Source of the DNA: Piscicola geometra
Taxonomy: Eukaryota; Annelida; Clitellata; Hirudinida; Piscicolidae
Reading direction: 5' to 3'
DNA: 64,000 bases
Assembly: GCA_943735955.1 (NCBI GenBank)
Contig: OX030957.1
Span: forward strand, 1,780,001 to 1,844,000
The notes under the pieces were generated by a model. That model saw nothing but the letters and a program-made list of their open reading frames with translations. It searched no databases and was not told the origin of the DNA. Below are positions 12,801 through 23,568 of the stretch, in pieces. How positions within the stretch are numbered: position 1 is the first letter of the stretch; each line of letters starts with the position of its first letter. The position numbers and the translations under genes were made by a program.

Positions 12801-15800
12801 CTTGCCACTGAAACATCCACACAGCCTCCTTGAAGGCTGCAGCTTCTGCATCAACAACCTCCGAAACATCACTATCATCAGCACCAGCTGCTCTATCATC
12901 ATCTACATCATCATCAGCACCAGTAACACAGTCATCATCATTATCATCATCACTAGCACCTCCCATGATGAACTCCCAAGTGTCTAACATGCAGGCTTTC
13001 ATCCACGCCAACCTCATCGAAAAGGTCCTTCCATCCTTTCATCTTCAACAACTATCTATCTAACCATCCTCCCATCTTCAACAACTATCTATCTTACCAT
13101 CCTTCCATCTTCAACAACTATCTATCTAACCATCCTCCCATCTTCAACAACTATCTATCTTACCATCCTTCCATCTTCAACAACTATCTATCTAACCATC
13201 CTCCCATCTTCAACAACTATCTATCTAACCATCCTCCCATCTTCAACAACTATCTATCTAACCATCCTTCCATCTTCAACAACTATCTATCTAACCATCC
13301 TTCCATCTTCAACAACTATCTATCTAACCATCCTTCCATCTTCAACAACTATCTATCAAATCATCCTCCCATCTTCAACAACTATCTATCTAACCATCCT
13401 CCCATCTTCAACAACTATCTATCTTACCATCCTTCCATCTTCAACAACTATCTATCTAACCATCCTTCCATCTTCAACAACTATCTATCCAACCATCCTC
13501 CCATCTTCAACAACTATCTATCTAACCATCCTCCCATCTTCAACAACTATCTATCTAACCATCCTTCCATCTTCAACAACTATCTATCAAATCATCCTCC
13601 CATCTTCAACAACTATCTATCTAACCATCCTCCCATCTTCAACAACTATCTATCTAACCATCCTCCCATCTTCAACAACTATCTATCAAATCATCCTCCC
13701 ATCTTCAACAACTATCTATCTAACCATCCTCCCATCTTCAACAACTATCTATCCAACCATCCTTCCATCTTCAACAACTATCTATCTTACCATCCTTCCA
13801 TCTTCAACAACTATCTATCTAACCATCCTCCCATCTTCAACAACTATCTATCTAACCATCCTCCCATCTTCAACAACTATCTATCCAACCATCCTCCCAT
13901 CTTCAACAACTATCTATCAAATCATCCTTCCATCTTCAACAACTATCTATCTAACCATCCTCCCATCTTCAACAACTATCTATCAAATCATCCTCCCATC
14001 TTCAACAACTATCTATCAAATCATCCTCTCATCTTCAACAACTATCTATCTAACCATCCTTCCATCTTCTACACCACCCACCGCACTACCCATCTCAGCC
14101 ATCACACCAACCATAAAATTACAATTGCTAACATCATTCCACCACACCGAACAACTCCCACCCCACGCACGCAACACCTGCCAACACCACGCAACACCTG
14201 CCAACACCACTCAGCACCTGCCAACCAACGCACGCACAGGTGGTGAAGGACTCAATCGCAGCATTCGTCGAGGACCAGAGCAAGAAGGTGGCCGAGGTGA
14301 TCAACAACAACATCAATTCAGCAGCCGCCGCCGCCGAGAACAAACAGGAGCCGCCCTCCGAGATGGAGTTGCTGGAGAAACAACGCAGGGAACAGCAACA
14401 ACTGCTGCAACAAAAACTGCAGCAGCAACAACAGGAGATGCTCGAGAAGGCGAGGGAGGAGCAGCGGAAGGTTGGACGTTTGAGAGGGCGTTTGTTGTGT
14501 TCATTTGTTGCGGCACAACATCTTGCTTCACAACCATGGCACCAAATCTCTTGCACGTTGAAAAACAACACCACCACTGACCACCATCATCATCACCACC
14601 ACATCATCATCACCACTACCACTGACCACCACCACATCATCATCATCACCACCACCACTGACCACCACCACCACACCATCATCATCACCACCACCACTGA
14701 CCACCACCACCACACCATCATTATCACCACCACCACCACACCATCATCATCACCACCACCACCACACCATCATCATCACCACCACCACCACATCATCATC
14801 ATCATCACTACCATCACTGACCACCACCGACCACACCATCATCACGCCACCATCAGAGGGACGAGGAGGCAGCAGAAGCGAAGAGAAAGGCGGACCTCTC
14901 GAAGCCGATCTCCTCCACTCCCGTCTCAGGCACTCCTTGGTGACTCTCCCTTCCTTCCTTCCTTCCTCCCTTCCTTCCTTCCACCCCATCACTCTTCATC
15001 CAATCCACCCATTTCCCCCCAGTGAATTGCATCACCAATATTCCCCGACACCACCATCTCGCCCCAACAGGTGTGTGGTGTGGACAGGCGATGGCAGGGT
15101 GTTCTTCTACAACCCCTCGCAGCGTGCCTCCCTCTGGGAGAGACCCGAGGAGTTGGAGGGCAGGAGTGACGTAGATGTCTTGTTGCAGACGCCGCCAGAG
15201 CAGGTGGCAGGCAGCAGCAAGAAGAAGGCGACTGACGCTGTTGCGGCTGCCGATGAGCCCGAGAACAAGAAGGCCAAGTGAGTGCCGATGATGAGGATGA
15301 TGCTGATGTATGGGAATGAGTGAGTTTGCTGATGATGGTGATGATGCTGTATGTGGATGCATGAGACATCTGCCACCATGGCAACTACTTCATTTATATC
15401 CTCCTCTTTTTCCTCCCCTTCTTCCTCTTCCTCTTCCTTCTCCTTCTTCTCCTCTCCTCCTCCTCCTCTTCCTTCTCTTCCTCTTCCTCTTCATCCTTCT
15501 TCTCCTCCTCTTTCTCTTCCTTCTCTTCCTCTTCATCCTTCTTCTCCTCCTCCTCTTTCTCCTCCTTCTCTTCCTCTTCATCCTTTTCATCCTCCTCCTC
15601 CTCTTCCACTCTCCCTCACACAACGACACAACACCAGACTCGAGACGGAGGACGTGATCATCGTCAGCGTCGACTCGAAGCACATCCACAAGAGCAAGGA
15701 GTCGGCCATGGAGGCGGAGGTGAAGGCCGCCAAGGAGAGGGCGGTCATCCCCCTCGACGTGCGTATGACTCAGTTCAGGGAGCTGCTCGCCGAGAAGCAG

Positions 15801-16823
15801 GTGGTGTGGAGGGGGTGTGGAGGGGGCTTGGAGGTGGTGTGGAGGGGGTGTGGAGGGGGTGTGGAGGGGGCTTGGAGGTGGTGTGGAGGGGGTGTGGAGG
15901 GGGTGTGGAGGTGGTGTGGAGGGGGTGTGGAGGGGTTTGGAGGCTTTTTTAGAGTTATCATTGTAGCCACATTAAGCGAGTCTAAATGTAAAATTCACGT
16001 TGGAATATTTTTCTTCCGGTAGTGGTGGTAAATGGCTTGATCTGAAATATTTTTCAACTATCACACCGCCACTACATGCCATGCCATCACAGGTGTCGGC
16101 ATTCTCAACGTGGGAGAAGGAACTTCACAAGATCGTCTTCGACCCTCGCTACCTGCTGTTGGTCTCGAAGGAGAGGAAGCAGGTCTTCGAGCAGTACATG
16201 AAGGAGAGGGCAGAGGAGGAGAGGAAGGAGAAGAAGAACAAGTTGAAGGAGAAGAAAGAGGCCTTCAAGAGCCTCATGCAGGAGGCCAAGCTGAGCAGCA
16301 AGTGGGCACCTATTCACTCCCTCATCTATCCATCATCCTTCACGCATTTATCTTTTCAAAATGAGTTCATTTTTTAGGCTTTAATTATTATTCAGCCTGT
16401 CTACCTACTCTCACCCAATAAACCTCATGACCACTTCACCGCTTCACCATCGTTTTCTCACACACGCACACACCAACACACACACAATCAATCAATCACT
16501 AATTATTTGTATAACGCTCTTTACAAGCGAACAAAAGCGCTCAGCCATCACGTTTTGAAGTGACCACAACGGAAAGCTATGAGTGACTTGGTTGTAGTTA
16601 GAGAAAAGGGTAAAGAATTCCATAAAAGAGGACCGCAGTAAGAGAAAGAACGTTGAGCAAAAGAGTGTTTAACTGAAAAACGAAAAGAACGTTTAAAGGT
16701 CGATGATCTTAGACCAGATTTAGGGGGTTGTGTAATTAGATTTGTAAGATAAATTGGAGCTGTACAGTTATGATTTTTAAACATAATCCGGCATATATTA
16801 AACACACAACCCCCCCTTCTCTT

Positions 16824-16912
<89 letters not shown>

Positions 16913-16925
16913 AAAACACACCCCA

Positions 16926-16980
<55 letters not shown>

Positions 16981-17037
16981 TATACACACACCCCCATCAC
17001 ACACACACACACACACACAAATATACACACACCCCCA

Positions 17038-17074
<37 letters not shown>

Positions 17075-17131
17075 TATACACACACCCCCATCACACACAC
17101 ACACACACACAAATATACACACACCCCCATC

Positions 17132-17172
<41 letters not shown>

Positions 17173-20074
17173 CACAAACACACACAGGTCTCTCTTCAAC
17201 GACTTCGCCCTCAAGTACGGCAAGGACGAGCGGTTCAAGGGCATCGAGAAGACGCGCGAGAAGGAGGCGCTCTTCGCTGACCACCTGGTCGACCTGCGTC
17301 ACAAGGAGAAGGAGCAGTCGAGAGCGCTCAAGGAGAAGGTTCTAGCTGTTCTTCGTGTGTGCCTTTGCCTTTGCCTTGTGTGTGTGTGTGTGTGTGTGTG
17401 TGTGATCGTGTGCGTATTTTTATGTGTGTTTTCTTGTGCGTGTTGCTTTGGTTGTGAGTATGTAAAAGGTTTTTACTGGTTAAACTTGTTTATGATATAT
17501 GTTTTAGTTGTACACTAATGTAGAGTCAGGTAGGCACAAGAGTTGCTTATGGAATTATTTGACTCATGATTTCATAATTTAAGATATTTATTTAATTTAT
17601 TGTTTTAATTGAATAAAATTATTTCTCTTCATTTGTTAACTTTATATAAATATTGAACACAATTTCATGAAATTAGATAAATATTTCATAAATATATATA
17701 TATATTTTTCATAAATTTATATACATATTTTATAAATTTATATACACATCTCAAGTTTATATAAATATTTCTATTGAACTTATGTAAATATTTCAATAAA
17801 TATATTAGTTCAGTCTATTTTTAGAAGACTATCGAACTATGTAGCTTTTGATAATTAGTCAGTTTATAATTGATAATTTAAATTAGAAGTTAATTAACGG
17901 AAGCTTGTCCTGAAGAGAAGATTCACTCCAGCATTAAATTGTCAGTTCCGCAGACTGATGAATTATGGCATAGCTAGCATTGATTCTTTTCGAGTTATAT
18001 TGATGTGAGTTTGGAGGTTACATTCTTGCGGAGTATATTTCGTTTCTTGTTTTTTCGTTTCATCCATTATTTTCATTTCATCCATTCATTCATTCATCTA
18101 TTTATTCATCCATCCATTCATTCATTCATATATTTATTCATCCATCCATTCATTCATTCATATATTTATTCATGCATTCATCTATCGAATAATTAATCTG
18201 TCCATCCATCCATCTATTCACTAACATCATTATTCGATCCTTATTGTCTTCAGAGATGTTGTTATTGTTGTTTTTATTGTTGTAGATTTCTCCAAAAAGC
18301 TTGTAAATTCATTTATTATTTAGGGCATTTGTTGCTAGTCTTGAGGCAAAATTAATTTATACTTCCTAATGCAGTTAGACGTTGAGCTAATTTTACATCT
18401 TTCGCAATTAGAGCATGCTCTGCAAGACTTAGTCTAAATGCAATAGACTGCGCACCGCACTTGAAGCAGCAGCAGCTGTGATAATGTCCTAAGCGCCCAT
18501 GCACCACCATGCACCAACACCCCCCGTGAATCACCTCATCACACACCATCCATCTGACCAGCTGAAGGGAGGCTTTTTGGAACTTTTGAGGAGCATCAAG
18601 GGCCTGGAGAGGCACTCGAAGTGGTCTGAAGTGAAGAAGACCATCGACACTGACGCCAGGTACCGCGCTGTCGACAGCAGTTCCAGGCGCGAGGAGTGGT
18701 TCCTCGACTACACCAAGACTCTGCCCAAGGTTGTCTCTTCGGATGGTTTTTTAAAGTTTTAATTTTACGTTAGTCGCTAGGTGGCGTTGACGTTTTTAAT
18801 TTGAATGTATTCAATTCACAGACTTCAGAAAGTGGTGAGAAGAAGTCAAAAGAGAAACACAGCAGCAAGGAGTCGAAAGACAAGGATAGAGAGAGAGAAA
18901 AGGAGAAGAAGGAGAAAGACAAAGAGAAGGACAAAGACAAGGAAAAGGATAAAGATAAGGAGAAGGAAAAAGATAAGAATAAGGAGAATGATAAAGACAA
19001 GGACAAAGAGAAGGACAAAGAAAAGGACAAAGAAAAGGAGAAGGAGCGAGACAAGCAGGCGCGAGTGGAGGCAAGTTTGAAGGAGCGGGAGAAGGAGGTG
19101 CACGAGTCGTTGGCTTCGTCGATGCGAGAGAGAGACAAGGAGAGGCTGCAGCAGCAGAAGGACGAGGCCTCGCAGAACTTCTCGGTGCTCCTCGTCGACG
19201 TGGTCAGTCTCTGTGCTGCTCTGCTGTGCTTCGGTGATGATGATGTGCTGATGTTCGATGATGCCCTCCAGCATGCAACCATCCTACACATACGCACGCT
19301 CACATGCGCACACACACATGCGCACACACACATACGCACACAGGTGAAGACGGCAGACATCGACTGGCACGAGGCGAAGAAGTTGCTGAAGAAGGACGCA
19401 CGCTACGGAGGCCTGAGTGAGCTGCTGGAGAAGGAGCAGAAGGTGAAGTTGTTGGAAGAGCACATCGACACGTTGAAGCGGAAGGGCAGGGAGGCGTTCA
19501 GGAGGATGCTCGATGAGACGGCAGACCTGAGTCTGACCAGCAAGTGGAAGGAGGTGAAGAAGGCGGTCAGAGACGACCCCCGCTACTCCAAGTTCTTTTC
19601 CAGCGATCGCGTTAGTGTCTTTTTATGGGGATTTAGTTGATGCCTTTCTATGATCTTTCTATGATCCTCTTTGACTTCATTCTACGCATAGCAACAACGT
19701 CCACAGAAGAGGGAGCGGGAGTTTGACGACTACATGCAGGAGAAGCTCAACCAGGCGAGACTCGACTTCAGAGAACTCCTGAAGGAAACCAGGACCATCA
19801 CCTACAAGTCAGTCAACTGAGTAAACCATTCCTGTTCCCTCTGGATCGCATACTCTTTTTTATATTGTGATTCTGACTCGACTGCTTCATTGGCAGGTCT
19901 CTCAAGCTGACGGAGGAGTCGGACATGCACATGAAGGACATCGTCAACACTCTCAAGGTCGCTTTCCCTTCGCATTTGCCACTTTAATCATTCTCTTTCT
20001 ATTTAATTCAGATCTCATCGGCAAACACTTTACTCACCTTTAATAAATCGTGACTATTGATCACATCTCGCACC

Positions 20075-20108
<34 letters not shown>

Positions 20109-20290
20109 TGTCATCTAATTCAAGAGTGCTAACCTACCACGAACACACGCGACAGAAGGACAAGCGCTACCTGGTGCTGGAGTGCATCGAGAAGGAGCGC
20201 ACTTCGATCCTCACCTCGTACCTGGCAGACCTCGACTACAAAGGACCGCCGCCCCCTCCCACTGCGACCGAGCCCACCCGCAGGAAATGA
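9806..20290 (+). CDS. TCERG1: transcription elongation regul. 1 (CA150), WW and FF domains
   Basis: Twenty exons: 9806-10149, 10244-10583, 10680-10796, 11254-11428, 11563-11631, 11769-11827, 12462-12618, 12825-13024, 14240-14470, 14857-14939, 15071-15277, 15638-15800, 16093-16301, 17188-17338, 18562-18729, 18822-19202, 19344-19610, 19692-19807, 19897-19957, 20156-20290. All phases agree: 1210 residues (human 1098). A Pro/Gly/Met-rich N-terminus precedes WW1 (about 256-282), WW2 ([15 protein letters not shown], about 382-411) and WW3 ([15 protein letters not shown], about 592-620). Six FF domains fill the C-terminal half, starting with [20 protein letters not shown]; a long Lys/Glu helix lies between FF3 and FF4. 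The last residues, [14 protein letters not shown], match the family. TCERG1 couples elongating RNA polymerase II to splicing in the nucleus. Confidence 0.93.
11833..12455 (+). repeat. CCACCA/TCATTCCAACCAC simple-repeat tract in a TCERG1 intron
   Basis: The intron before the WW2 exon is a C/A-rich tandem tract built on variants of TCATTCCAACCACCACCAC, with a preceding TCATCA stretch. It happens to stay open in one frame and yields a His/Asn pseudo-protein, but it lies between two well-supported exons and has no splice evidence of its own. Confidence 0.8.
13030..14068 (+). repeat. 33-bp minisatellite (about 31 copies) in a TCERG1 intron
   Basis: A near-perfect tandem array of a 33-base unit (CATCTTCAACAACTATCTAT followed by CTAACCATCCTCC) begins a few bases after the donor at 13024/13025 and fills most of that 1.2-kb intron. 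Copies differ at a handful of positions (CTAACC/CTTACC/CAAATC/CCAACC; CTCC/TTCC), so higher-order phasing may exist. One strand is pyrimidine-rich and nearly free of G. Confidence 0.95.
14575..14850 (+). repeat. ACC/ATC trinucleotide microsatellite
   Basis: A long mixture of CAC, CAT and ACC units (CATCATCACCACCACCACTG-type motifs) fills the intron between the two TCERG1 exons 14240-14470 and 14857-14939. It is strongly strand-asymmetric, like the neighbouring introns. Confidence 0.85.
15390..15612 (+). repeat. polypyrimidine CTT/CCT microsatellite
   Basis: More than 200 bases are almost pure C and T (CTCCTCTTCCTTCTCTTCCT-like) in the TCERG1 intron 15278-15637. It ends 25 bases before the acceptor at 15637. 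Long purine-pyrimidine asymmetric tracts of this kind can form triplex DNA. Confidence 0.9.
15795..15945 (+). repeat. GTGGAGGGG tandem repeat
   Basis: About 150 bases of tandem GTGGAGGGGGTGTGGAGG units start at the donor of the exon ending 15800. The G-rich strand is the transcript strand, so G-quadruplex formation in the pre-mRNA is plausible. Confidence 0.85.
16490..16770 (-). mobile_element. LINE fragment: 3' end of reverse-transcriptase ORF, antisense in a TCERG1 intron
   Basis: On the minus strand a frame reads ...[17 protein letters not shown]... and ends in HFKT before a stop. This is the typical C-terminal tail of CR1/L2-type LINE ORF2 proteins (F.V.GPRLWNSLP...LK). It is followed by a GAGCG/TATACAAAT tail and TTGATTGATT units (plus strand: AATCAATCAATCAC at 16488). 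The 5' part is missing, as expected for a truncated insertion. Confidence 0.65.
16826..17185 (+). repeat. compound (CA)n microsatellite with a higher-order unit
   Basis: About 360 bases of CA repeat run to the acceptor of the TCERG1 exon at 17188. Inside it a longer unit (AATATACACACACCCCCATC then (CA)n) recurs four times, so the array is a compound satellite, not a plain dinucleotide run. The exon acceptor is inside the array, and no ordinary polypyrimidine tract precedes it. Confidence 0.92.
18050..18225 (+). repeat. CATT/CATC tetranucleotide repeat
   Basis: A decayed run of CATTCATTCATT and CATCCATCCATT units in the long TCERG1 intron 17339-18561. The rest of that intron is AT-rich with a (GTGTGT) run at 17377-17402 and holds nothing else I can name. 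Confidence 0.8.
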
Positions 20291-20526
20291 GAGTCGTTGC
20301 TGATGCTGCTGCTGTAGTGATTGTGATGGAAACTGGTCGTATTTTATTTTTTTAAAGATTCTATGTTTGATGATGTGTGACGTGACTGCATGTAATTGAG
20401 TCTTGGATGAAGCTGTTAGAGAGGCAAATATTGAGGACGTTGTTATGTAGATGCATATTTATACGAGATTTAGCCTCAGTCAAGGTTTCCAACAGGACTG
20501 TTCGTATGTCGCTCAGATGTATGTGG

Positions 20527-20532
20527 AATAAA
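20527..20532 (+). terminator. candidate polyadenylation signal of TCERG1
   Basis: AATAAA lies 237 bases after the TCERG1 stop codon and 128 bases before the end of the convergent MDH1B gene. It is the first good hexamer in this short intergenic gap. Confidence 0.4.
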
Positions 20533-20659
20533 AAAATCAAAATTAAATGAAGGGCTTTGATCTTAAAAATGTTTCTCAGAAGCAAACAAACGCAGAAGTA
20601 TGAAAAATCACATTGGCGTTAAATTGTTTTAGACATCAAAAGATTTCGCGGATTACAGA

Positions 20660-23206
20660 CTACACCATTCGTAAGTTCTGGAAGGAAGGCATGCTCTGCA
20701 CCAGGTTAATGTCTTTCAATAGTTTCTCCTTCATCGACTGGAGCTTGATCTGGTTCGCTGGACTGATCTCCACCTCAGTGGCGATCTCGACTTGACCACG
20801 TGAGTTGATTCTGACCGGCAGGTCCACATAGAGACCCTTCGTCAGACCGAACGAGCCGTCAGACTCCACGCCCATCCTCGTGATGTCGTTCTAGTGATAT
20901 GTGTGATGAATTGTGCAGAAAAACTATTTGAATTTTGTTTTAAATTAGAAAAAAAACTAATTAATTGTATAATCTACAATTTGAAAATGTTGATAAAAAA
21001 AGTGATAATTCAGTTACTTCAGGGTCTGCAAGGCCGAACCACCACTGATGCATCTGCTCACAGATCGCCTTCGACAGTGCCACCATGTTCGTGTTGTTCT
21101 CGCCCCAGCAACTGATTATTCGCTGAGTTACAAGCTGCGAGGAATGAAAATAAAATCACCTATTGAATTCATTAATTTATATTTCTTGAACGCAAACGCT
21201 TTTTATTCTCATTCATTTAGTCATTATACATTTCGACCATATCCGGCCATATTTTTTTTAGAATAAAACTTTAAGGAAAGTAATAAAACCGACAAGATTC
21301 CAAAAAGAAAATAACAATGGAGCATACTTCTGGCAAGATGTTCTTAATCCAGTGGCCGTTTGCCAGCACCCTCTGGAGGTTCTTCCACGTGCCACCGTCC
21401 TGCAGTTGAAGCATTCTGAGGCTTTCTCAATTTGAAAAAAAACGTTTTTTTAAATCTAATATTTTTGTAAACTAATTAATTAACTAAATGAGTAAAAGAG
21501 TTTGAAAGACGCTATTTCACACGTTGAAGGAAGCTCTAGAGAGGTCGAAGGTGAGGCTCGAGGTGTTCTGGCCCCACACTATGATGTTCTTCACCTGGTC
21601 TGGCTGCGCGTTCATCTTTGAGGCCACCTTCCAGTTGATTATGCAAGACTTGCGATGTTTGCTCTTGAATTTGATGGAAGAGCGCTATAGAAATTTACTT
21701 GATTGATTGATTGATTTGCGAATGCGTGCGGTTAAGAGACTAAGAGTAAAATGAAATTATAGAATATTAATTGAATTGATTATATCAAAGCATTTGTTAA
21801 AATGAGCTCAATTGTTGGGGCATTTTTTTTAAATTTACAAGGAGAATTTGCATTAAAGTTCTTAAATGATCACCTGGAACTTGACGATGTTCATGAGAGG
21901 AAGGGAAAGGGAGGCGATGTTGCTGGGAGGAACTGCTGTGGTGTTGCGTCGAAGGATCTGAGCATTTATCAGGGTTGGCTCTGACACCACCAAGATCTGG
22001 AGATGAAGCATTTTCATTCATCGAATAGAAGCAAAGCATTTAAAGTTTCCCTATAATTCATAAACTTACGAGACTTCAAAAATGGAAAAAAACAATATAT
22101 AAACCAGTCTCATACCCACTAAATAATAATAATATATAAACCAATATATAATATTGTATAACCAATTTAACACGCACCTTGACGCTGGAGCCCGAGAGGT
22201 TGAAGAGACGGCCATATTCCTTGAAGGTGCGGAAGGTGCTTGCATGCTTGAGGACGTTGTTGACGCTGAAGTCGGGCACATGATGGGTGAGGAGGATGGC
22301 GATGTGGATGCCCTTGAAGGCTTCGTTCTCCGCTGATGTGACCACAACGTCTGAGAGAGTTTGAAGTTGGCTAGCAGTGATTTTGCGCATATAGAAGATA
22401 GTTTTCAATGGAGCATTGGATTAAAACTAAATGGGTGTATGAAACATATTCATAAATTTGTTCATTTATTTTAGAAGATTTTTAAATAAAATCTATACAT
22501 TTTCACGTCTTTTAAAATTTATTTTGATTTTCAATATGTTTACTTTTTCCAAAATTAAATCTTTGACTCTGTACCTGTCAACAAGGGCAGTGAGCAGTCT
22601 TTCAACTCATTCGCCATTTCCTGCATCATCGACAGATGCTGTCGCTCCACATAACACACTATCACCACCTTTTAAAGTACATTTTAAAATAGTTTTTCAT
22701 CTAGGGGCTGACATTTATGAATAAATATTTAAACTATTTTGAAATATTTTAACAACTTAATTTTTCAAAACTTTGTAAAGCAGTGAGGGATAATGAAACT
22801 AGCTCAGTTAGAACCTTCGTATCGCCTAGCATGCGCCCAGAAGCGATCGAATGCAGCAGGAAGATGCAGCTGTAGTTCGCTTCCGCGCCTGCCATCAAGA
22901 TTCTTGTTTCACTCTCAGTTACCTGGCACGTTTATAGATTTGAACAGAAAATATATTCTTATATAAAGACTTTTATAAATGTATGGTAATATGAAAAACT
23001 AATATTAAACAGGCCCACTCTTTGAGCTTTGAATTAGACGATGAAAATAATAAAAATTATTCGGTAAGAAATAATACAGATGGAATCTTCAATACTAGCT
23101 CTTTCGAGGTGACTATTTTTTGCTCTTCTTTTTCGAATTTTCGACATAACTTCGGAAAAGTTCTGTCCTCCACGACCTTCCAGTCAGGAACGTTGTACGA
23201 GTGCAT
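20660..23206 (-). CDS. MDH1B: MDH1B-like putative malate dehydrogenase
   Basis: Exons 23206-23096, 22922-22815, 22668-22575, 22350-22178, 21996-21874, 21627-21523, 21399-21328, 21134-21018 and 20890-20660 join in phase to 377 residues. Similarity is to MDH1B, not the classical enzymes: NVPDWKVVEDRTFPKL at the N-terminus, the Rossmann segment RILMAGAEANYSCIFLLHSI, VVIVCYVERQHLSMM, VKNIIVWGQNTSS and the C-terminal GVESDGSFGLTKGLYVDLPV. The usual glycine-rich NAD loop (GxxGxxG) is poor. The catalytic WGNH motif reads WGQN, with no His, so activity is doubtful. Human MDH1B (518 aa, from memory) has a longer N-terminus; a further 5' exon could exist. A LINE tail lies 12 bases upstream of the acceptor of the 21523-21627 exon. 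Confidence 0.75.
21640..21720 (+). mobile_element. LINE/SINE 3' tail (GAGCGCTATAGAAATTTACTTGATTGATTG)
   Basis: About 80 bases match the end of the longer element at 31350-31960: GCTCTTGAATTTGATGGAAG, AGCGCTATAGAAATTTACTT, then GATT repeats. It sits in an MDH1B intron and supplies most of the sequence just upstream of the 3' splice site at 21628. Confidence 0.75.
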
Positions 23207-23568
23207 TTTGATTCAAAATTTTTGAAGAACTGTCGCAATTAAGTGTCACAAACTCTTTCAAAAACAAGCATTAATGACGTTTCATTAATAAAGAAGCTAA
23301 TTAAAAAATGGCAATTACAAAAGAAAGAAAATTTAAATTAATTAAAAATATTTAGTGAGACAAATGGAGTCTACAGTTCAAAATTATTATAAAATATTTT
23401 GTTTGTTAAATAAAATAGGTAAGTAGACAACACAACTACAGCCTTGTCGTCTTGTTTATTTGCGTTTTCTTGAAATAATAGAATATTTAACGACTCTCAC
23501 AAAATTCTGTCTGATTAGTTTTTCAGGCTTTTTCACACTTTTGAAAGTAATAAAAATTAGCATTTAAG
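23207..23568. promoter_or_regulatory. divergent promoter region of MDH1B and ODAD2 with forkhead-like motifs
   Basis: The two start codons are 362 bases apart, head-to-head. The spacer contains GTTTGTTAAATAAA (23401-23414) and TTGTTTATTTGCG (23452-23464), both matching forkhead cores. FOXJ1, a forkhead factor, drives motile-cilia genes including ODA docking components, so these are reasonable candidate sites. No clear RFX X-box was seen. Confidence 0.5.

Noticed and set aside
13030..14068. Regular 33-bp direct repeats suggestive of a CRISPR array
   Set aside because: Units are head-to-tail without unique spacers, in an intron of an animal gene; it is a minisatellite.
14125..15025. Long ORFs in alternative frames across TCERG1 exon 14240-14470 and the CAC repeat
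   Set aside because: They are shadows of the supported exons plus intronic repeat.
15390..15689. Arg/Lys/Glu-rich ORFs on the minus strand
   Set aside because: Complement of the polypyrimidine tract.
16548..17302. Overlapping ORFs of Val-Cys repeats on the minus strand
   Set aside because: Translation of (CA)n microsatellite; no biological protein.
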